Shown here: one piece after another, positions 35,250-46,001 of the stretch | Numbering within the stretch: the stretch's first letter is position 1 | Layout of the letters: each line of letters starts with the position of its first letter | Origin: Tetrastigma voinierianum | Lineage: Eukaryota; Streptophyta; Magnoliopsida; Vitales; Vitaceae | Length of the DNA stretch: 64,000 nucleotides | Direction: 5' to 3' | Assembly: GCA_016808115.1 (NCBI GenBank) | Contig: JAEQBH010000901.1 | Span: 62,001-126,000 of the forward strand | Position numbers and translations under genes: made by a program | The notes under the pieces: generated by a model | What the model saw: the letters and a program-made list of their open reading frames with translations, nothing else | Told to the model about the DNA's origin: nothing | Database searches by the model: none

Positions 35250-36720
35250 GAAAAAGGAAAAAGTTTAAGAAACACTGGGTCAGCTTCCCAAGAAGCGCTA
35301 TGTTTAATGTCAAGTAGCTCGACGACTTCGAAGTCGCATGCTCTTGAACCCGAACTCATATGATCTCTGATCACATCTTGTCCACAGTCAATGATTTGCC
35401 ACCGCAGGAAACTCGGCTTCCATAATACGAATACTCAATCGCTGGGCGGTGACCGTAAATGCTCTTCGTGATGTAACTTCGCCTCACCGTGAAAAGACTC
35501 GTCATCGTGGAAAGGCCCGACCATCGACTTCAATTTCGAAAAAGCTTTAGCTGAATTGAATAAGAACTCGTCATCCTACCGTGGAACCCTTTCTCCGTGA
35601 TGTGTTTGTCGCGCAGTTTTAGTCTTTTCTTTATAATGCGGCGTTTATAAGCTTCGCTTTCCGAATTCTTCCAAATACCGAGTCGAGCAGCCGCTTTCTC
35701 GCCACCCAATGTACTATCCATGTTTAATCGTCGAGCGCTCCATTGTGCTCGATGCTCCAAATCTAATCAGCATGACACGCTTTACCATAAACGACATTCG
35801 AATGGTGACATACCCAAAGTGGAGTTTTAAATGTTGTACCGTGATGCCCAGAGTGCATCGGCCCATCTTTTTTAGACCAATCCTTCCCTGAGCCGTTAAC
35901 CTGCCTTCTAGAATGTATTTTGATTTCTTGATTTTGATACTCCGCTGGTCTCGTTTCGACCGCGGTGGTGCGTAAGAGATGTACGATGACGTACTTGCAC
36001 TTTTGCAAAACCTTATCAATTACCTTATCAAATGGGTACCATTATCCGTGATCAAGGCTCGAGGAGTTCCAAACGTGAGAATATATCACAGCAGAACTGA
36101 GCCACACAACCTGCATCATCGGGTGCTATGTAGGAATTGCTTCTACCACTTTTGAGACATAGTCTACTCGCAACAAATGTACAAGTTGTCAGATGATGCA
36201 AGAAATGGTCCTATGAAATCTATCCCCATAAATCAAACAATTCTAACTCCAAATGGATGCATGTGGGTGGCTCGCCCTTTCTAGAGATGTTCCCATTCAC
36301 GACATTCGTCATATGGAAACTAATTGATGAGCATCTTTTAAACATGAAGAAACCCGAATAGCTAATCTTTAGTCATTGCCTTCCTGCCACCAAAGTGCCC
36401 AATTACACTCCGCAGAGTGTGACAATGGTTTAGAATGCCGTGCATTTCATCTTCGCACACATCTCCTTATCACCTGATCAAAGACAAAGGTTCAGAAGAA
36501 CTGGCTCTTCCCTAATAATAGTGTTTCAAGTGTGCGAAAACTCCTTTTTTCTCACGATAGTTAAATTCCGAGGGACTACTTTAGCTACTCAAATAATTCA
36601 TAATCGCGAACCATGGAACGCCTCTTTCTCTAATACGATAAGAGTTTCGCCTGAAATCTGGCCATTCACTCGGAACATCATCTCCCGGCCCTTCCACGGA
36701 AAGATGGTCTCATACTAGGT
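35250..36720 (-). pseudogene. pol: X integrase, decayed
   Basis: Minus-strand pieces include a block equivalent to FDLWGIDF around the first catalytic Asp (about 36,260) and VYGKACH at 35,760-35,785. LEHRAQWSARRLNMDS then follows in the 76-codon frame at 35,530-35,760. That frame ends in HITEKGFHGRMTSSYSIQLK, the usual C-terminal part of Athila-like integrase. The N-terminal zinc finger near 36,400 is barely readable. Frames shift many times. Confidence 0.7.
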
Positions 36721-37200
36721 TTTCAAAGGCCTTGGCCTTTAATTCTACATCGAATTTTTGCAACAAAAGGACCCCACCAATTAATCTCGGGTTTTCAGAT
36801 CTTTCGTCATCATACTTAATGCGTAATGATCGTGCACTACGACCTTATTGCCAATCAAATACGGCCTAAACTTGCTCTAAAGCAAACACAATGGCCAATA
36901 GCTTCTTCCTGTAGTGGCATAATTCAATGAGCATCATTCAAGGTTCTACTAGCATAATAGATTACCCGGGAAAGATTTTCTCTCAAGCCGCTTCAGAATC
37001 GCCTCTAATCGCAAGTCGCGCTGCCACATGAGTTCAAAATCGGAATGACTAATCCGTGCCACAACAATGAGAGTCGAAACTAACTTATCCCTTCGAACAC
37101 CGAGAATGCATGCAAACATTGCGAATCAAAGTCAAATGGGATCCCTGACTAGAGGTTAGATAAATGGTTTTGCACCGTGAAAACTTTACGAACCGTTTAT
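36721..37200 (-). pseudogene. pol: X RNase H, decayed
   Basis: The motif VIYYASRTLND is readable at about 36,925-36,965 on the minus strand, the signature that precedes the second acidic residue in this RNase H family. The rest is in short pieces of different frames. Position between RT and integrase supports the call. Confidence 0.6.
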
Positions 37201-38030
37201 AAAATCCAAATGTACCTAGAAACTCAATCCTCATCGACGAGGTGGAGGCAACTCAATTGCTTTTAATCTTCAATTTATCTACTTATCCTTTTGGCTGAGA
37301 TCCATGTCTCATGACAATACTTTCCTTTAAGTACCATGAAATGGCACTTTTCCTAATCGAGTACTAAGTCGGGTCTCTTCAAGCATCTCGCGATGTACTG
37401 AAGTTTTCTAAACAATTGTCAAAACGAATTTCCCACGAAATCGCCCATATGAAGATTTCACTCTGTCTTTTCCACCATGCTCCGAGAATATGGCCATCAT
37501 ACATCGGAAAAGTACCTTGGCATTGCATTAATCCAAAGGGCATCCGCCGAATGCAATGCACTATGGGCGATGTGTGAATATGTTGTCTTCCCGATCTTCG
37601 TGAGCTACGGCAATTTGGTTGTAACCTAATATCCATCCAAAAGTAATATTCATAACCGCTAATCGGATCGAGCATCCGATCTAGAAATGGCAATGGAAAG
37701 TGATCTTCGATGGCCTTTGTTCAACCCGATAATCAAATAATACAAATTCTCCACCCAGAATCGCTCTAGATAAGAAGAAGATGTTGTTTTCAGTCCTGAT
37801 GACAGTTGTTCCTCCCTTTTTCTACACTACCCGAACCTGCCTTACCATGCACCGGTCTCGAAATGGGATAAATCACCCCAGTGTCTAGCCATTTTAGAAC
37901 TTCTTTACGGACGACCTCCTTCATCATTTGGACAATCCTCCAAGGCCTCCACTCAAGGTCATGTCCATCTTCTAATAAAAATAAGGATGCATGCAATAGA
38001 AGGACGAACTTTTTAGATCACCAGAGACCA
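37201..38030 (-). pseudogene. pol: X reverse transcriptase, decayed
   Basis: Two open minus frames carry RT sequence. At 37,790-37,996, KEVVRKEVLKWLDTGVIYPI is the fingers region, followed by a block like PVHGKAGSG where SKWVSPVQ is usual. At 37,379-37,693, PFLDRMLDPISGYEYYFWMD leads to RRMPFGLMQCQGTFP, the palm region. FDNCLENFS marks the segment after the catalytic motif. The expected MDD is replaced by scrambled sequence at about 37,455, so the active site is lost. Confidence 0.8.
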
Positions 38031-38930
38031 TCCTGAGTGCATGTTTGTGATCCTCAAGACCTCACAATCTCTCTCTCCTCTAGTACTAAAGATGCCGAGA
38101 TAATCACTGCAGCGAGGATTCTACCCTAAGGTATGCACATTTCAAATGGCTGTAGAGGTTTTTGTTCCATCTTGGGCGGCTTCGCTCAATCGATGCAGAC
38201 TAAGGCTTTTAACTCCTTCACTGTAGATCTCAAGTATTTCGGGCTCTATTGTGTCCGAAAGAGTCCATCCATTTAACATATTCTTCCGCCTTCGCTCAAA
38301 GTGCCTCGACCATTCTCCACTAGAAGCTAGTCTCAAAGGGTTAGCAGACCACTTCGCTAGACACTATAAATTTCAACTATTTTTACCATGAAGCAAGTAT
38401 CACTTTCTCGGTGTCTCACCGCTTTCAAACACGAACTTTACTCCTCTTCATTTCGCCAGCCTTGGCCCCTCTCAGACATCAATCATCATTTCACAATTAA
38501 GTAAGAAATGGTCTTCCCAAGATTATTGGTATTTCTTTATCTTCCTCCATGTCTAAAACAATGAAATCACGAAAGATAAAATCATTTAATCTAACTAAGA
38601 CATCTTCTATTATCCCTCCTTGATGCTTCAAAGATCCGTCTCGTGCCGAAGAGTGATCAGAATGGCGCTTCCTAATCCCAAACGCTTGAAAATTGATAAG
38701 GGCATAAGATTAATGCTGGCACCCAAATCACATAGTGCTCTTTCAAAAATAGCATTTCCAATTGTACAAGGGATAGTGAAACCGCTTCGGTCTCGAGCTT
38801 CGTGGAGTAAATTCTTCCTCAAGAATGGTACAGATTCCTCGCTTAAGTTCCATCAAGCTAAATCACGAATCTTCTCTTATGGGACAAGATGTCTTTCTAT
38901 GAATTTCATATAATCGGGCATCTCGCTTCT
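38031..38930 (-). pseudogene. pol: X aspartic protease, decayed
   Basis: A minus frame at 38,628-38,822 reads FTIPCTIGNAIFERALCDLG then ASINLMPLSIFKRLGLG. This is the D-L-G-A-S active site and flanking region of Athila-like protease, almost undamaged over about 60 residues. The flanks down to 38,031 (protease C-terminus and linker to RT) are broken. Confidence 0.85.
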
Positions 38931-40420
38931 GGGGCATCAAAGAACGTGGGATATTGATATGCGCCTACCACATCCATGAATTTCGTGGAATTGCTTATCC
39001 ACTTTATGCTTCGAGACGCCGCGGGTAAGGAATCGTATAGCCGGCCTCGCTTCGTAAGAGTAGTTCTCCGAAGGACTGCTTTCCCGAGGTCGTTTTATCC
39101 GTGATCATCTTTCGCCTGGTCGAACGACCTCGGCCTCTAACCTGCTTTACGATCGGGGTTGTAATCGTATTTCCAATTTTTTCCCACTTCTCAAAGATGA
39201 TCATTTAACATGCTCATTCCATCTCTTCGGGTTTACTCGAATTCGTTCATGAACCCGCTGCCTTCACAAGAATTCGCGCATTCGGGCTCCATTTGTGCCT
39301 CCAAACTTCTCAAATTTCAGGCCGCTGACTTGCTCAACTAGGTTGCTTCACAGCCGCATGTTCATTTAGTCTCATTCATAAAGGCGTATAGTTGGCTAAC
39401 ATTCAGGCAAGAGCTTGTTCTAACTAACTTTTCTCAGAGGGTATCTTACTAGCTTGCCTCGATAATGTATTGTTCTCGATTTATTCCGCCACCTCCATAT
39501 CCTTGATCGTTTCAATTATTCGTTCGATTATTACGCCACCTCGTCCCGATTCCGATTCCGATAACCCGCTTTCCATACTACCACCACAGATCACTACTGA
39601 ACTCGACACGCATCGGGTCATTTACCAGAGAGGGTTTCCTAATCGACATTCCGCGCTATCAGGTCAGTTCTCCACAGACCACACAACCCCATGGAGTGGT
39701 CCTCGATGGCATCGGCCGCTCCCGTCGCCATTTAGCCGCTTAGTCACCAGGCCACATGATTCACCGGGACATTTGAGGACTCCTATTATCCGTGCACCCA
39801 CCGCTTTTAATGGCAGCCTTCTCTCTAGGCCATCGATTAAAGCCATCGCGGCCCTCTAAGATTTCCTATAAGCTCGGTCTCAGGGTTTTCTTCATCGTAG
39901 CCGATCCTCACCGAGGCATCAATCATTAGTTCTAGTTGCATTCCTTCTCGCACCATTATAAAAGGTATGGACTTGCATCCATCTAGTCACCTGGTGTGCA
40001 CTTCCGCAGAATTCGTGAAATCAAGCCCCATGCTTCCGCTAGGTTCTCCCCACCGGCCCAAAAGTATTGATCTCGCGACAAGTTGTGCACTTTTCGGGCG
40101 CGAAGAACTTAGTCAAATTTCGCACTAAATCATTCCATGCAGTGATTGAATCTTAGTGGCCGATCGTTAACCAAAGGTCGCTCTCATCTCCAAGGAAAGT
40201 GGAATAACCGCAACCTCAGAGCTTCAAGAATTCCGCTGTACTTGATAGTACACACACGCAAACTTCGAGGAAGTTAGTCAAATGCATGTTCGGGTTCTCA
40301 TGGGTAGTCCAGAATAAGATATCTACATCCAGATCAGTGGACTCCGACTTCAACTAAATTATTTGCTTGAATAGGTGGTCGCTCCTGATAGCTTCGTCAA
40401 CAACACTGGTGGTAATACTT
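38931..40420 (-). pseudogene. gag: X gag, decayed
   Basis: The capsid region is visible as VREGMQLELMIDASV (about 39,900-39,970) and neighbouring pieces matching the Athila gag pattern TMIDASAGG. Toward pol, a 66-codon minus frame (39,004-39,204) ends GYTIPYPRRLEA, matching the PPIPYPQRL linker between gag and protease. From about 40,000 to 40,420 only frame-shifted pieces remain. The plus-strand frame at 39,470-39,859 is a shadow. Confidence 0.7.
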
Positions 40421-40808
40421 AACTCATCTAATAGCATGAAAGGATCGTCGATTTGTATCGTGGCTGGGTGCTTGATTCGCCAGTGATTCCATTTCGGCCC
40501 CTCTACGTAGTTCGATCTGTTCGATGACAAGATCTTGTTCTTGATGTTTTCCTGGCTATTGGATTTCTAATGCAGTACGTTCTCACATTCTCGCGCCAAA
40601 TCTGCGAAGTCTTTCTGGTTCAAGATCAAACAGGTGTTGATTAATTTGATCTCGATATCGCATGTACTTCTTTTTGAAACCTACCGCTGCGATAACACGA
40701 ACCAACAAAACCAAATTACCGGCGCACTTGTAAAGATAGAACAAAACAAAAGTGAAGAAAATTTCGAGTAATATCTATTTGCTTAATTCTGCATATCAAT
40801 TTAAGCAC
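40421..40808 (-). other. X leader
   Basis: Untranslated, AT-rich sequence between PBS and gag. I see no gene in it. Confidence 0.5.
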
Positions 40809-40826
40809 ATCCCGTGATGGCGCAAA
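40809..40826 (-). other. X primer-binding site, degenerate
   Basis: The element strand reads TTGCGCCATCACGGGATG next to the LTR. It keeps the GCGCC and CGGGATG parts of the tRNA-Asp-type site (TGGCGCCGTTGCCGGGGATG) with several mismatches. Confidence 0.5.
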
Positions 40827-40829
40827 ACT

Positions 40830-42069
40830 TGACGAGGCAGCAGCGGTGTGTAAAATGTGCGCTATGTGAGTGCCTTGTGTCGCCCCCAGTAATATAATTG
40901 GCACTCGTGAGTACGGATATCGATCCACGAGGGGCGGGTATTGACTACAAAGGTTCTGCTTTTTAGATAGTATCTGAATAGATGATTCTAGGCAAGAATT
41001 TAAGTATATGAAATTTGACTAAACTATTGATTCTAATGAATTTCTGGTATTGAAGCCTAGGGTTATATCTCCCCCTGTCACTTTTAATGGATTATTTCTT
41101 CAAAATATTATTATTCAATGTATTTATACTTTGTCGATGGCGAGGTGATCTTACTTACAAGATATCCTCTCTCGAGGTATATCTGCTTTATCATGAATAG
41201 AGTTGAGTATATCTACATCTCGGCTGGTATTCCTCGATGTAAACGTTAACCCCAGTACCACCTTCGGGATCGGAATATCTCTATTTAGAGATCAAGCGAA
41301 GGCGCTCTATCGGATCCTGGAAAACCTCATCTCGAATCTCGGATCTCAGTGTGATTATGCTAATGGTAGCGGACATTTATCATATAGTGAACTACGAGAA
41401 ATAGACGGTCTTAACAAATTGATAAACAACTGAATAATATAAAAGATCAAACTTTAATCCATCAACATATGACAGGGTTCAATATAACCCTAGAAAGAAA
41501 TTTAAAGACATGCTGAGTGAAAAGATCAAAATGTTTAGTATTAAAAACATAATTCTAATATCAAAAAAATAAAGAAGCGATTACAAATCGGGCACTTCCT
41601 CGAAGTCTGTCACTCGCTCTGCGGAATCAGATGCCTTTGTTCGTCGCCTCCCATTCTACAATTTACGAGTCATTCGTACTTTAAATGATAGGGTTGAGAT
41701 CTGGTAGGCGTCGCTGACGTTGCGGCGTCGCGACGTTGAAGGCATTGCGGCGTTGAGGCGTTCGCGGCGGATGAGACGTCGCGGCGTTTCCCTTGTTGAC
41801 TTACGCATTGTTGACCCGAAGCGTCGTGGCGTTGGGCGTCGCTGACGATGAGATATCGACGTTGGGACGTCGCGACGTGACACGATCGCTTCCTTGCTCT
41901 ACGATCCCCATTGCTCCAAAAATTGCTTTCAAGGCACTCTTTTCGCTCGATGCACACGCATCCAAACCCGAACCTGAAGTCGGGGGTGTACAAAAAACTA
42001 TAAAATTACTATCAAATAAGCGAAAAGATGAAAGGCCAGAGCGATAGTATAATATGAGTGTTTTAGGCA
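40830..42069 (-). repeat. X 5' LTR
   Basis: TGACGAGGCAGC at 40,830 to GTGTTTTAGGCA at 42,069, collinear with 30,640-31,821. It includes the CG-rich block (about 41,700-41,885). Frames at 41,656-42,070 lie in this block and are artefacts. Confidence 0.85.
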
Positions 42070-43316
42070 CTCATAAACTCTGTATTAGTAAAATAAGTAT
42101 GAATGCAGTATGATGCATGCCTGCTATGGACTAATGTCCATACCTGATATGTATCTATAAGTCTGATTTGTTCCGACTTATCGTACCTACGGGTACCTTC
42201 GCACATGAATAAGATCTGAAATTCAAGAATCAGTTTCGTAACACACGTATAAGATCCGAAATACAAGTATGTGCTCTGAAATACCAGTATAAGTTCCGTA
42301 AGACTAGTATAAGTTAAAGTAGACAAGTATAAGTTCCGTAGCTATACATGTATAAGATCGGGAAATGCATGTATAGGATTACGTAATACACGTGCAGATC
42401 GGAAATACAAGTATAATATACGTAACCGCAGATATACTTAGTAGTTAGTATAAGATCTGAAGTTCGATTATAAGTTTTGTGGTACTTACAAGTACTTGAG
42501 TATAGAGTAGGATTACGCAATATGGGGTATACGTTTTGTAATCTCTGTGATACCTACGGGTACCTCCGAACAAGTGTAAACCTTGTAGTATAAGTATAAG
42601 TTTTCTAAATTCCTACGGGAGATCTGAGATAGAGATAAGTACCTCTGTATAAGCATAAGTTCTGTAACTCCTACGGGAGATCGAAATAAGTATAAGCTTG
42701 AGATAAGTATAAGTACATGTATAAGCTCAGTACCGCATACGAGAAATCTGAATAAGTATAAGATCTGAATCAGGATAAGTTTGCCATAAGTGTAATTCAC
42801 GAGTAAAATTATAAGGCTGCTTATAAGTATAAGTTGATCTGTAGATGAGAGATGCGAATAAGCTTAAGTTAAATTCTGAGAACAATTATGTATGTAAATA
42901 TATGATATGAATTCTGAAGATTTACGATATTTATTCTTGTTATACATTGTTGTGTTTTACGTATAAGATATGTTTCCCCCTTAAGCGTAAAAAACAGCAT
43001 GGGTTTTTGTCAGGTGTGGTCTGAAGACATCACGATAACATCCCATCTGGTGGGCCCGACACACTTGTAAGGGTTCGCCCATGTAGGTTCAGTGCTCGAT
43101 TTGTAAATGTAGAAATGCGAGTTTTGTAATTGTAAATGGGATTTATGCAAATGTATATGATGTTTTGGTGTTGTTAAGATATGAAATTTATACCCACGAG
43201 GTGCGGTTGGCTTTTAAAAAATAAAAAAATAAAATCAAGTAAGAGTCGATCCACGAGTCGCACCACGAACTTCCGGTTCGGATGCGCGTCGAATTGGATG
43301 GGGATCGGGCGTGACA
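42070..43316 (+). repeat. LTR Y segment 3
   Basis: The tandem repeats (AAGTATAAG with CCTACGGG units) resume directly after X and run to about 42,960. Unique sequence then follows to the end GGTTCGG...GGGCGTGACA at 43,316. The first bases (TGTATTAGTAAAATAAGTAT, 42,080) repeat those at 30,597-30,616 left of X. Minus frames here are low-complexity and not genes. Confidence 0.65.
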
Positions 43317-43474
43317 CCAGTGACGTGATGGTACGTGACATGTTGGTGTTTTGTTGAAGCGGTTGTTTAGTGCTTATCTCTGCTTCCGTTTATCTGTGGC
43401 CACATAATGTTTGTTCTTGGTCTGGTTTTTTTTTATCAAACTTATTTTCTTACATGAAAACCAATTAAAGTCGT
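43317..43474 (+). other. Copia 3' untranslated tail, second part
   Basis: Resumption of the copia tail after LTR Y, T-rich and noncoding, leading into the PPT. Confidence 0.65.
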
Positions 43475-43487
43475 CAAAGTGGGAGAA
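43475..43487 (+). other. Copia polypurine tract
   Basis: CAAAGTGGGAGAA immediately precedes the LTR start TGTTGG. It is the standard plant copia PPT and proves this LTR is a 3' LTR. Confidence 0.9.
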
Positions 43488-44010
43488 TGTTGGAATCATT
43501 CAAACTATAAGGTGGACATACTTTAATTGTTTTATAAAGCAGACCAAAGGACACAGTTATTGAGATAATAAAGGAATGCAAAGGGCATTCAAACCCTCAT
43601 AAGGTACAATGAATGGAACGTATGAATCTGGGCACTATTAAGTGTAGGCCTAATGACATTGATTATTTCCATAATGGGAGGGCAAATTAAGAGTCATTAT
43701 AAGGTTAATGACATTGATTATTGCCATAATGAGAGGGCATATCAAGAGTCATTATAAGGTTATAAAAGGCTAGGTCCCTTCACTATTCTGATTACCTTTT
43801 GCAAGAGTCCCATTGTGCCTGTATAAAAAATAGTGAGGAAGAAATTTCCTATTTGATTTCCTACTTTGGGCAAAGACAAATGATACTATGAATCCGTTAA
43901 CAAGTATGTCTCTAACTAAGACTAAATTTGTACATGCTATGCACACATATTTAAAGTTTCGCTTTATGGGTTTGAAGTTATCCACTTTATTTGATCATAT
44001 AAATCTAACA
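43488..44010 (+). repeat. 3' LTR of the copia element
   Basis: 523 bp, TGTTGGAATC to AAATCTAACA, with TATA box at 43,761-43,769. It is followed by CATCA (44,011-44,015), the right target duplication. It is longer than the 5' LTR because of a 55-bp tandem duplication. Confidence 0.95.
43651..43760. repeat. 55-bp tandem duplication in the copia 3' LTR
   Basis: Units 43,651-43,705 and 43,706-43,760 both start TAATGACATTGATTATT and end ATTATAAGGT. The 5' LTR has a single copy, so the duplication arose after insertion or by unequal events in one LTR. It sits just upstream of the TATA box. Confidence 0.9.
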
Positions 44011-45070
44011 CATCATGCTTAGAAAAAAAAATCACATGTATAAGACAGATAGGAAGTTTATGGCCAAAAGCTAGAAATTTTAGTTTAGTAAGGAATTTGG
44101 AAATTTTAAAATTTAGGGGAATTTCTCTTAGAAATGATTTTGGACTTTTCCTGGAGAAGATCACCACTTGTGAAAGAGAAAAGAGTCATATGCATAAGGA
44201 AGGATTAACTACATAAATAGTGTTTCAACTTTTCAAGTTTCCTTACTCATTCACTGTAAGAGTCTAAACTCTAGCCGTTGTGTTCCATCGGAATTTGGAG
44301 ACGTCGATCGTAGTGCTAATGGGATTAATGGGATTGTCCGACTGTCTCCTCTTGCTGCACCACTTCTTCTTCTTCTTTGATCATCTGAAATCCTGGTTTT
44401 AGATTCATAGGTTTTTTTTTTCTTTTTTGCTTTTGGGGAATCTCTTATTCATTTTTATTTTTGGTTGTGAGAAGAAAGATGTGATTTAGATTCTCTGTGA
44501 AATAACATGTATTTTTAATTTTGTAGAGTCAACTCAAAAACTCGGTTGAGATATCCTATTTTTTTTCGATTCACTATCCAATTATTGTATCCAATGTCGT
44601 ACTCACTGCGGTAAGTTTTTAGGCGGATATGACTCGGCCTAATTTTTGAACCATGTTCATGGCTTATCGGGATAAGAAATTGTTGAAGTCATCCACAAGT
44701 CGAGGCATTTGAACCCTCTCGAGTTTGATTCATACTATTGCTCAAGTTCTCTATGTAAGTATTTTAGACTACTCTCTTTAATTAATAAAAAATAATTGTC
44801 GTGTGACATTTTTGTTTGATTTATTTAATTACATTTGTTCATAGTGGAAAAGTTGATAAACCTACACTACATATTTTATTTTGTTCTTTAACACTACTTT
44901 TCTTAAATTTATTATACAGGAAAAATGAAAGAAGTGGAAAAAAAACTTGGGTAGACCTTTGTCAGCTAAAGAAATTATTAAACTTATTGTTGACAATAAA
45001 TTTAGAGGTTTTGGGTTTAAACCTACACAATCTTCTTCTTCAACGACATCTAAAGCATCACTTGTAGAAG
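44011..45070 (+). other. Unassigned DNA, possible host exon remnant at its end
   Basis: It begins with the CATCA target copy. No transposon signature is seen. It contains A- and T-runs, a TTCTTCTTCTTC tract (44,365-44,380) and, at 44,929-45,070, a plus-strand frame containing LGRPLSAKEIIKLIVDNKF and FGFKPTQ, open to the start of element W at 45,071. An acceptor-like tract (pyrimidines then TATACAG) ends at 44,919. A stop at 44,926-44,928 in the same frame argues against simple splicing there. Function unknown. Confidence 0.35.
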
Positions 45071-46001
45071 TGTAAAACCCGAGAAAATTCTAATTTTCTA
45101 AAAAATGGTAAAATAGTAATTTCGTTCAAAATCCAGAATTTTTCTAGATCTTGGATGATGAAACGGACTTAGTAGTTGGAATCGTCGGTAATCCCGGATT
45201 AACCGTCTAATTTCATCAAATTCGAGACGGTCGAGATTTCACGGCACTAGGCAGAAATTGGTCTGCGGGACACTTGGGGCATTTGGTGGCTCAAGTTGAG
45301 ACCGCTGTCAAGTGGAGCTAGTCAAACAAATAGATTAGGTGGGACCCGGGGAAAGGGCGTAATGGCAACACATGTGATTGGAGGAAATCCGAGGTAGATG
45401 GATAACGTGATAAAGAAGGGTAATCCAGGAAGTACTTAAATTGGACAAGTGTCAAGTGAGAGGACATCTCACTTGAATTATCTTCTCGACCGGCTGGGAG
45501 AGGGAAAAAGAGGCAAACTAGATTTGAAAGAGAGTTTTAGAGAGACTCATTATTTCTCTACAAATTTCTCGTGGTCGGATGACCCGGTTTCAAGCGAGAC
45601 AGAGGAAGAGTTCATCGCCGCGTGGGGAAGCCGCATAGAGGCCGGAATCGGGAGTTCGACAAACTCAGAGGTAGGTCTTCTCCTACTTTGGTTACTTTCT
45701 ACGAGGGTTGTGTGGTGGATTTGTCTTACTGGGGGAATAGTTCGTTGTATTTTGAACCATGAGAAGCTGCCACATTGTGGTAGTACACATGAACCGGACT
45801 TTAGAACAAGTTTTTAGGTAGGAAGAAAGGGAATTTGGTAGTGAGTCCATCTGATAAATTGTAGCCACATCAATGAAATTGATGTTAGGCTTTTGAATTT
45901 CTCAATTCGGACCTCTGTAGCCTAAGTTATGGCCCTTTTACCTTGGCCGAGTGCACACTCGACCGGTGCACCTCGGCGTGAGCCACCCTCGGCCAGGGTT
46001 T
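45071..46001 (+). repeat. W 5' LTR, first part
   Basis: Starts TGTAAAACCCGAG. The phrase ATGGCCCTTTTACC and the preceding TCGGACCTCTGTAGCC match, in reverse, the Tekay-like LTR near 29,060-29,095. It ends in a GC-rich minisatellite (CTCGGCCAGGG) at the Z2 insertion. The 122-codon frame at 45,449-45,817 is LTR sequence without a domain. Confidence 0.7.

Larger units (their letters stand above)
30640..42069 (-). mobile_element. X: Athila-like Ty3/gypsy element (11.4 kb)
   Basis: LTRs lie at 40,830-42,069 (5') and 30,640-31,821 (3') on the minus strand. Internally, gag, protease, RT, RNase H and integrase run leftward from about 40,420 to 35,250, followed by a long 3' noncoding or orphan region, an arrangement seen in Athila. 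The PBS is tRNA-Asp-like and decayed. It is inserted in the tandem repeats of LTR Y. The flanks ACTCT (30,635-30,639) and CTCAT (42,070-42,074) are only a near match. No intact frame survives. Confidence 0.8.
6655..43316 (+). mobile_element. LTR Y: gypsy LTR (solo-LTR-like), split by two nested elements
   Basis: Three host segments (6,655-8,659; 29,902-30,639; 42,070-43,316) add up to about 4.0 kb. The left end is TGTAACACCC and the right end is GGGCGTGACA, both typical of plant gypsy LTRs. No gag-pol belongs to it, so a solo LTR is the simplest reading. Insert V (59,646-63,617) is similar in length and, read on the opposite strand, shares the terminal TGTCACGCCC, tandem repeats in the same half and a purine-rich tract near the other end. 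No matching target duplication is visible (GTAAA against CCAGT), so two unrelated LTR ends brought together is the alternative. Confidence 0.5.
1180..44010 (+). mobile_element. Ty1/copia retrotransposon split by 36.7 kb of nested insertions
   Basis: The outer element has, in order, a 5' LTR (1,180-1,648), a tRNA-Met PBS (1,651-1,662), decayed gag, protease, integrase, reverse transcriptase and RNase H to about 6,330, and an untranslated tail. That tail is broken at 6,654/43,317 and followed by a PPT (43,475-43,487) and 3' LTR (43,488-44,010). Identical CATCA pentamers flank the two ends, so the halves belong to one insertion. Without the insert the element would be about 6.2 kb, in the usual range for copia. 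Domain order (integrase before reverse transcriptase) is diagnostic of copia. All frames are interrupted. Confidence 0.85.

Noticed and set aside
45449..45817. 122-codon plus frame as a host gene
   Set aside because: It lies wholly in the W LTR, matches in part the reverse of Tekay-like LTR sequence, and has no known domain.
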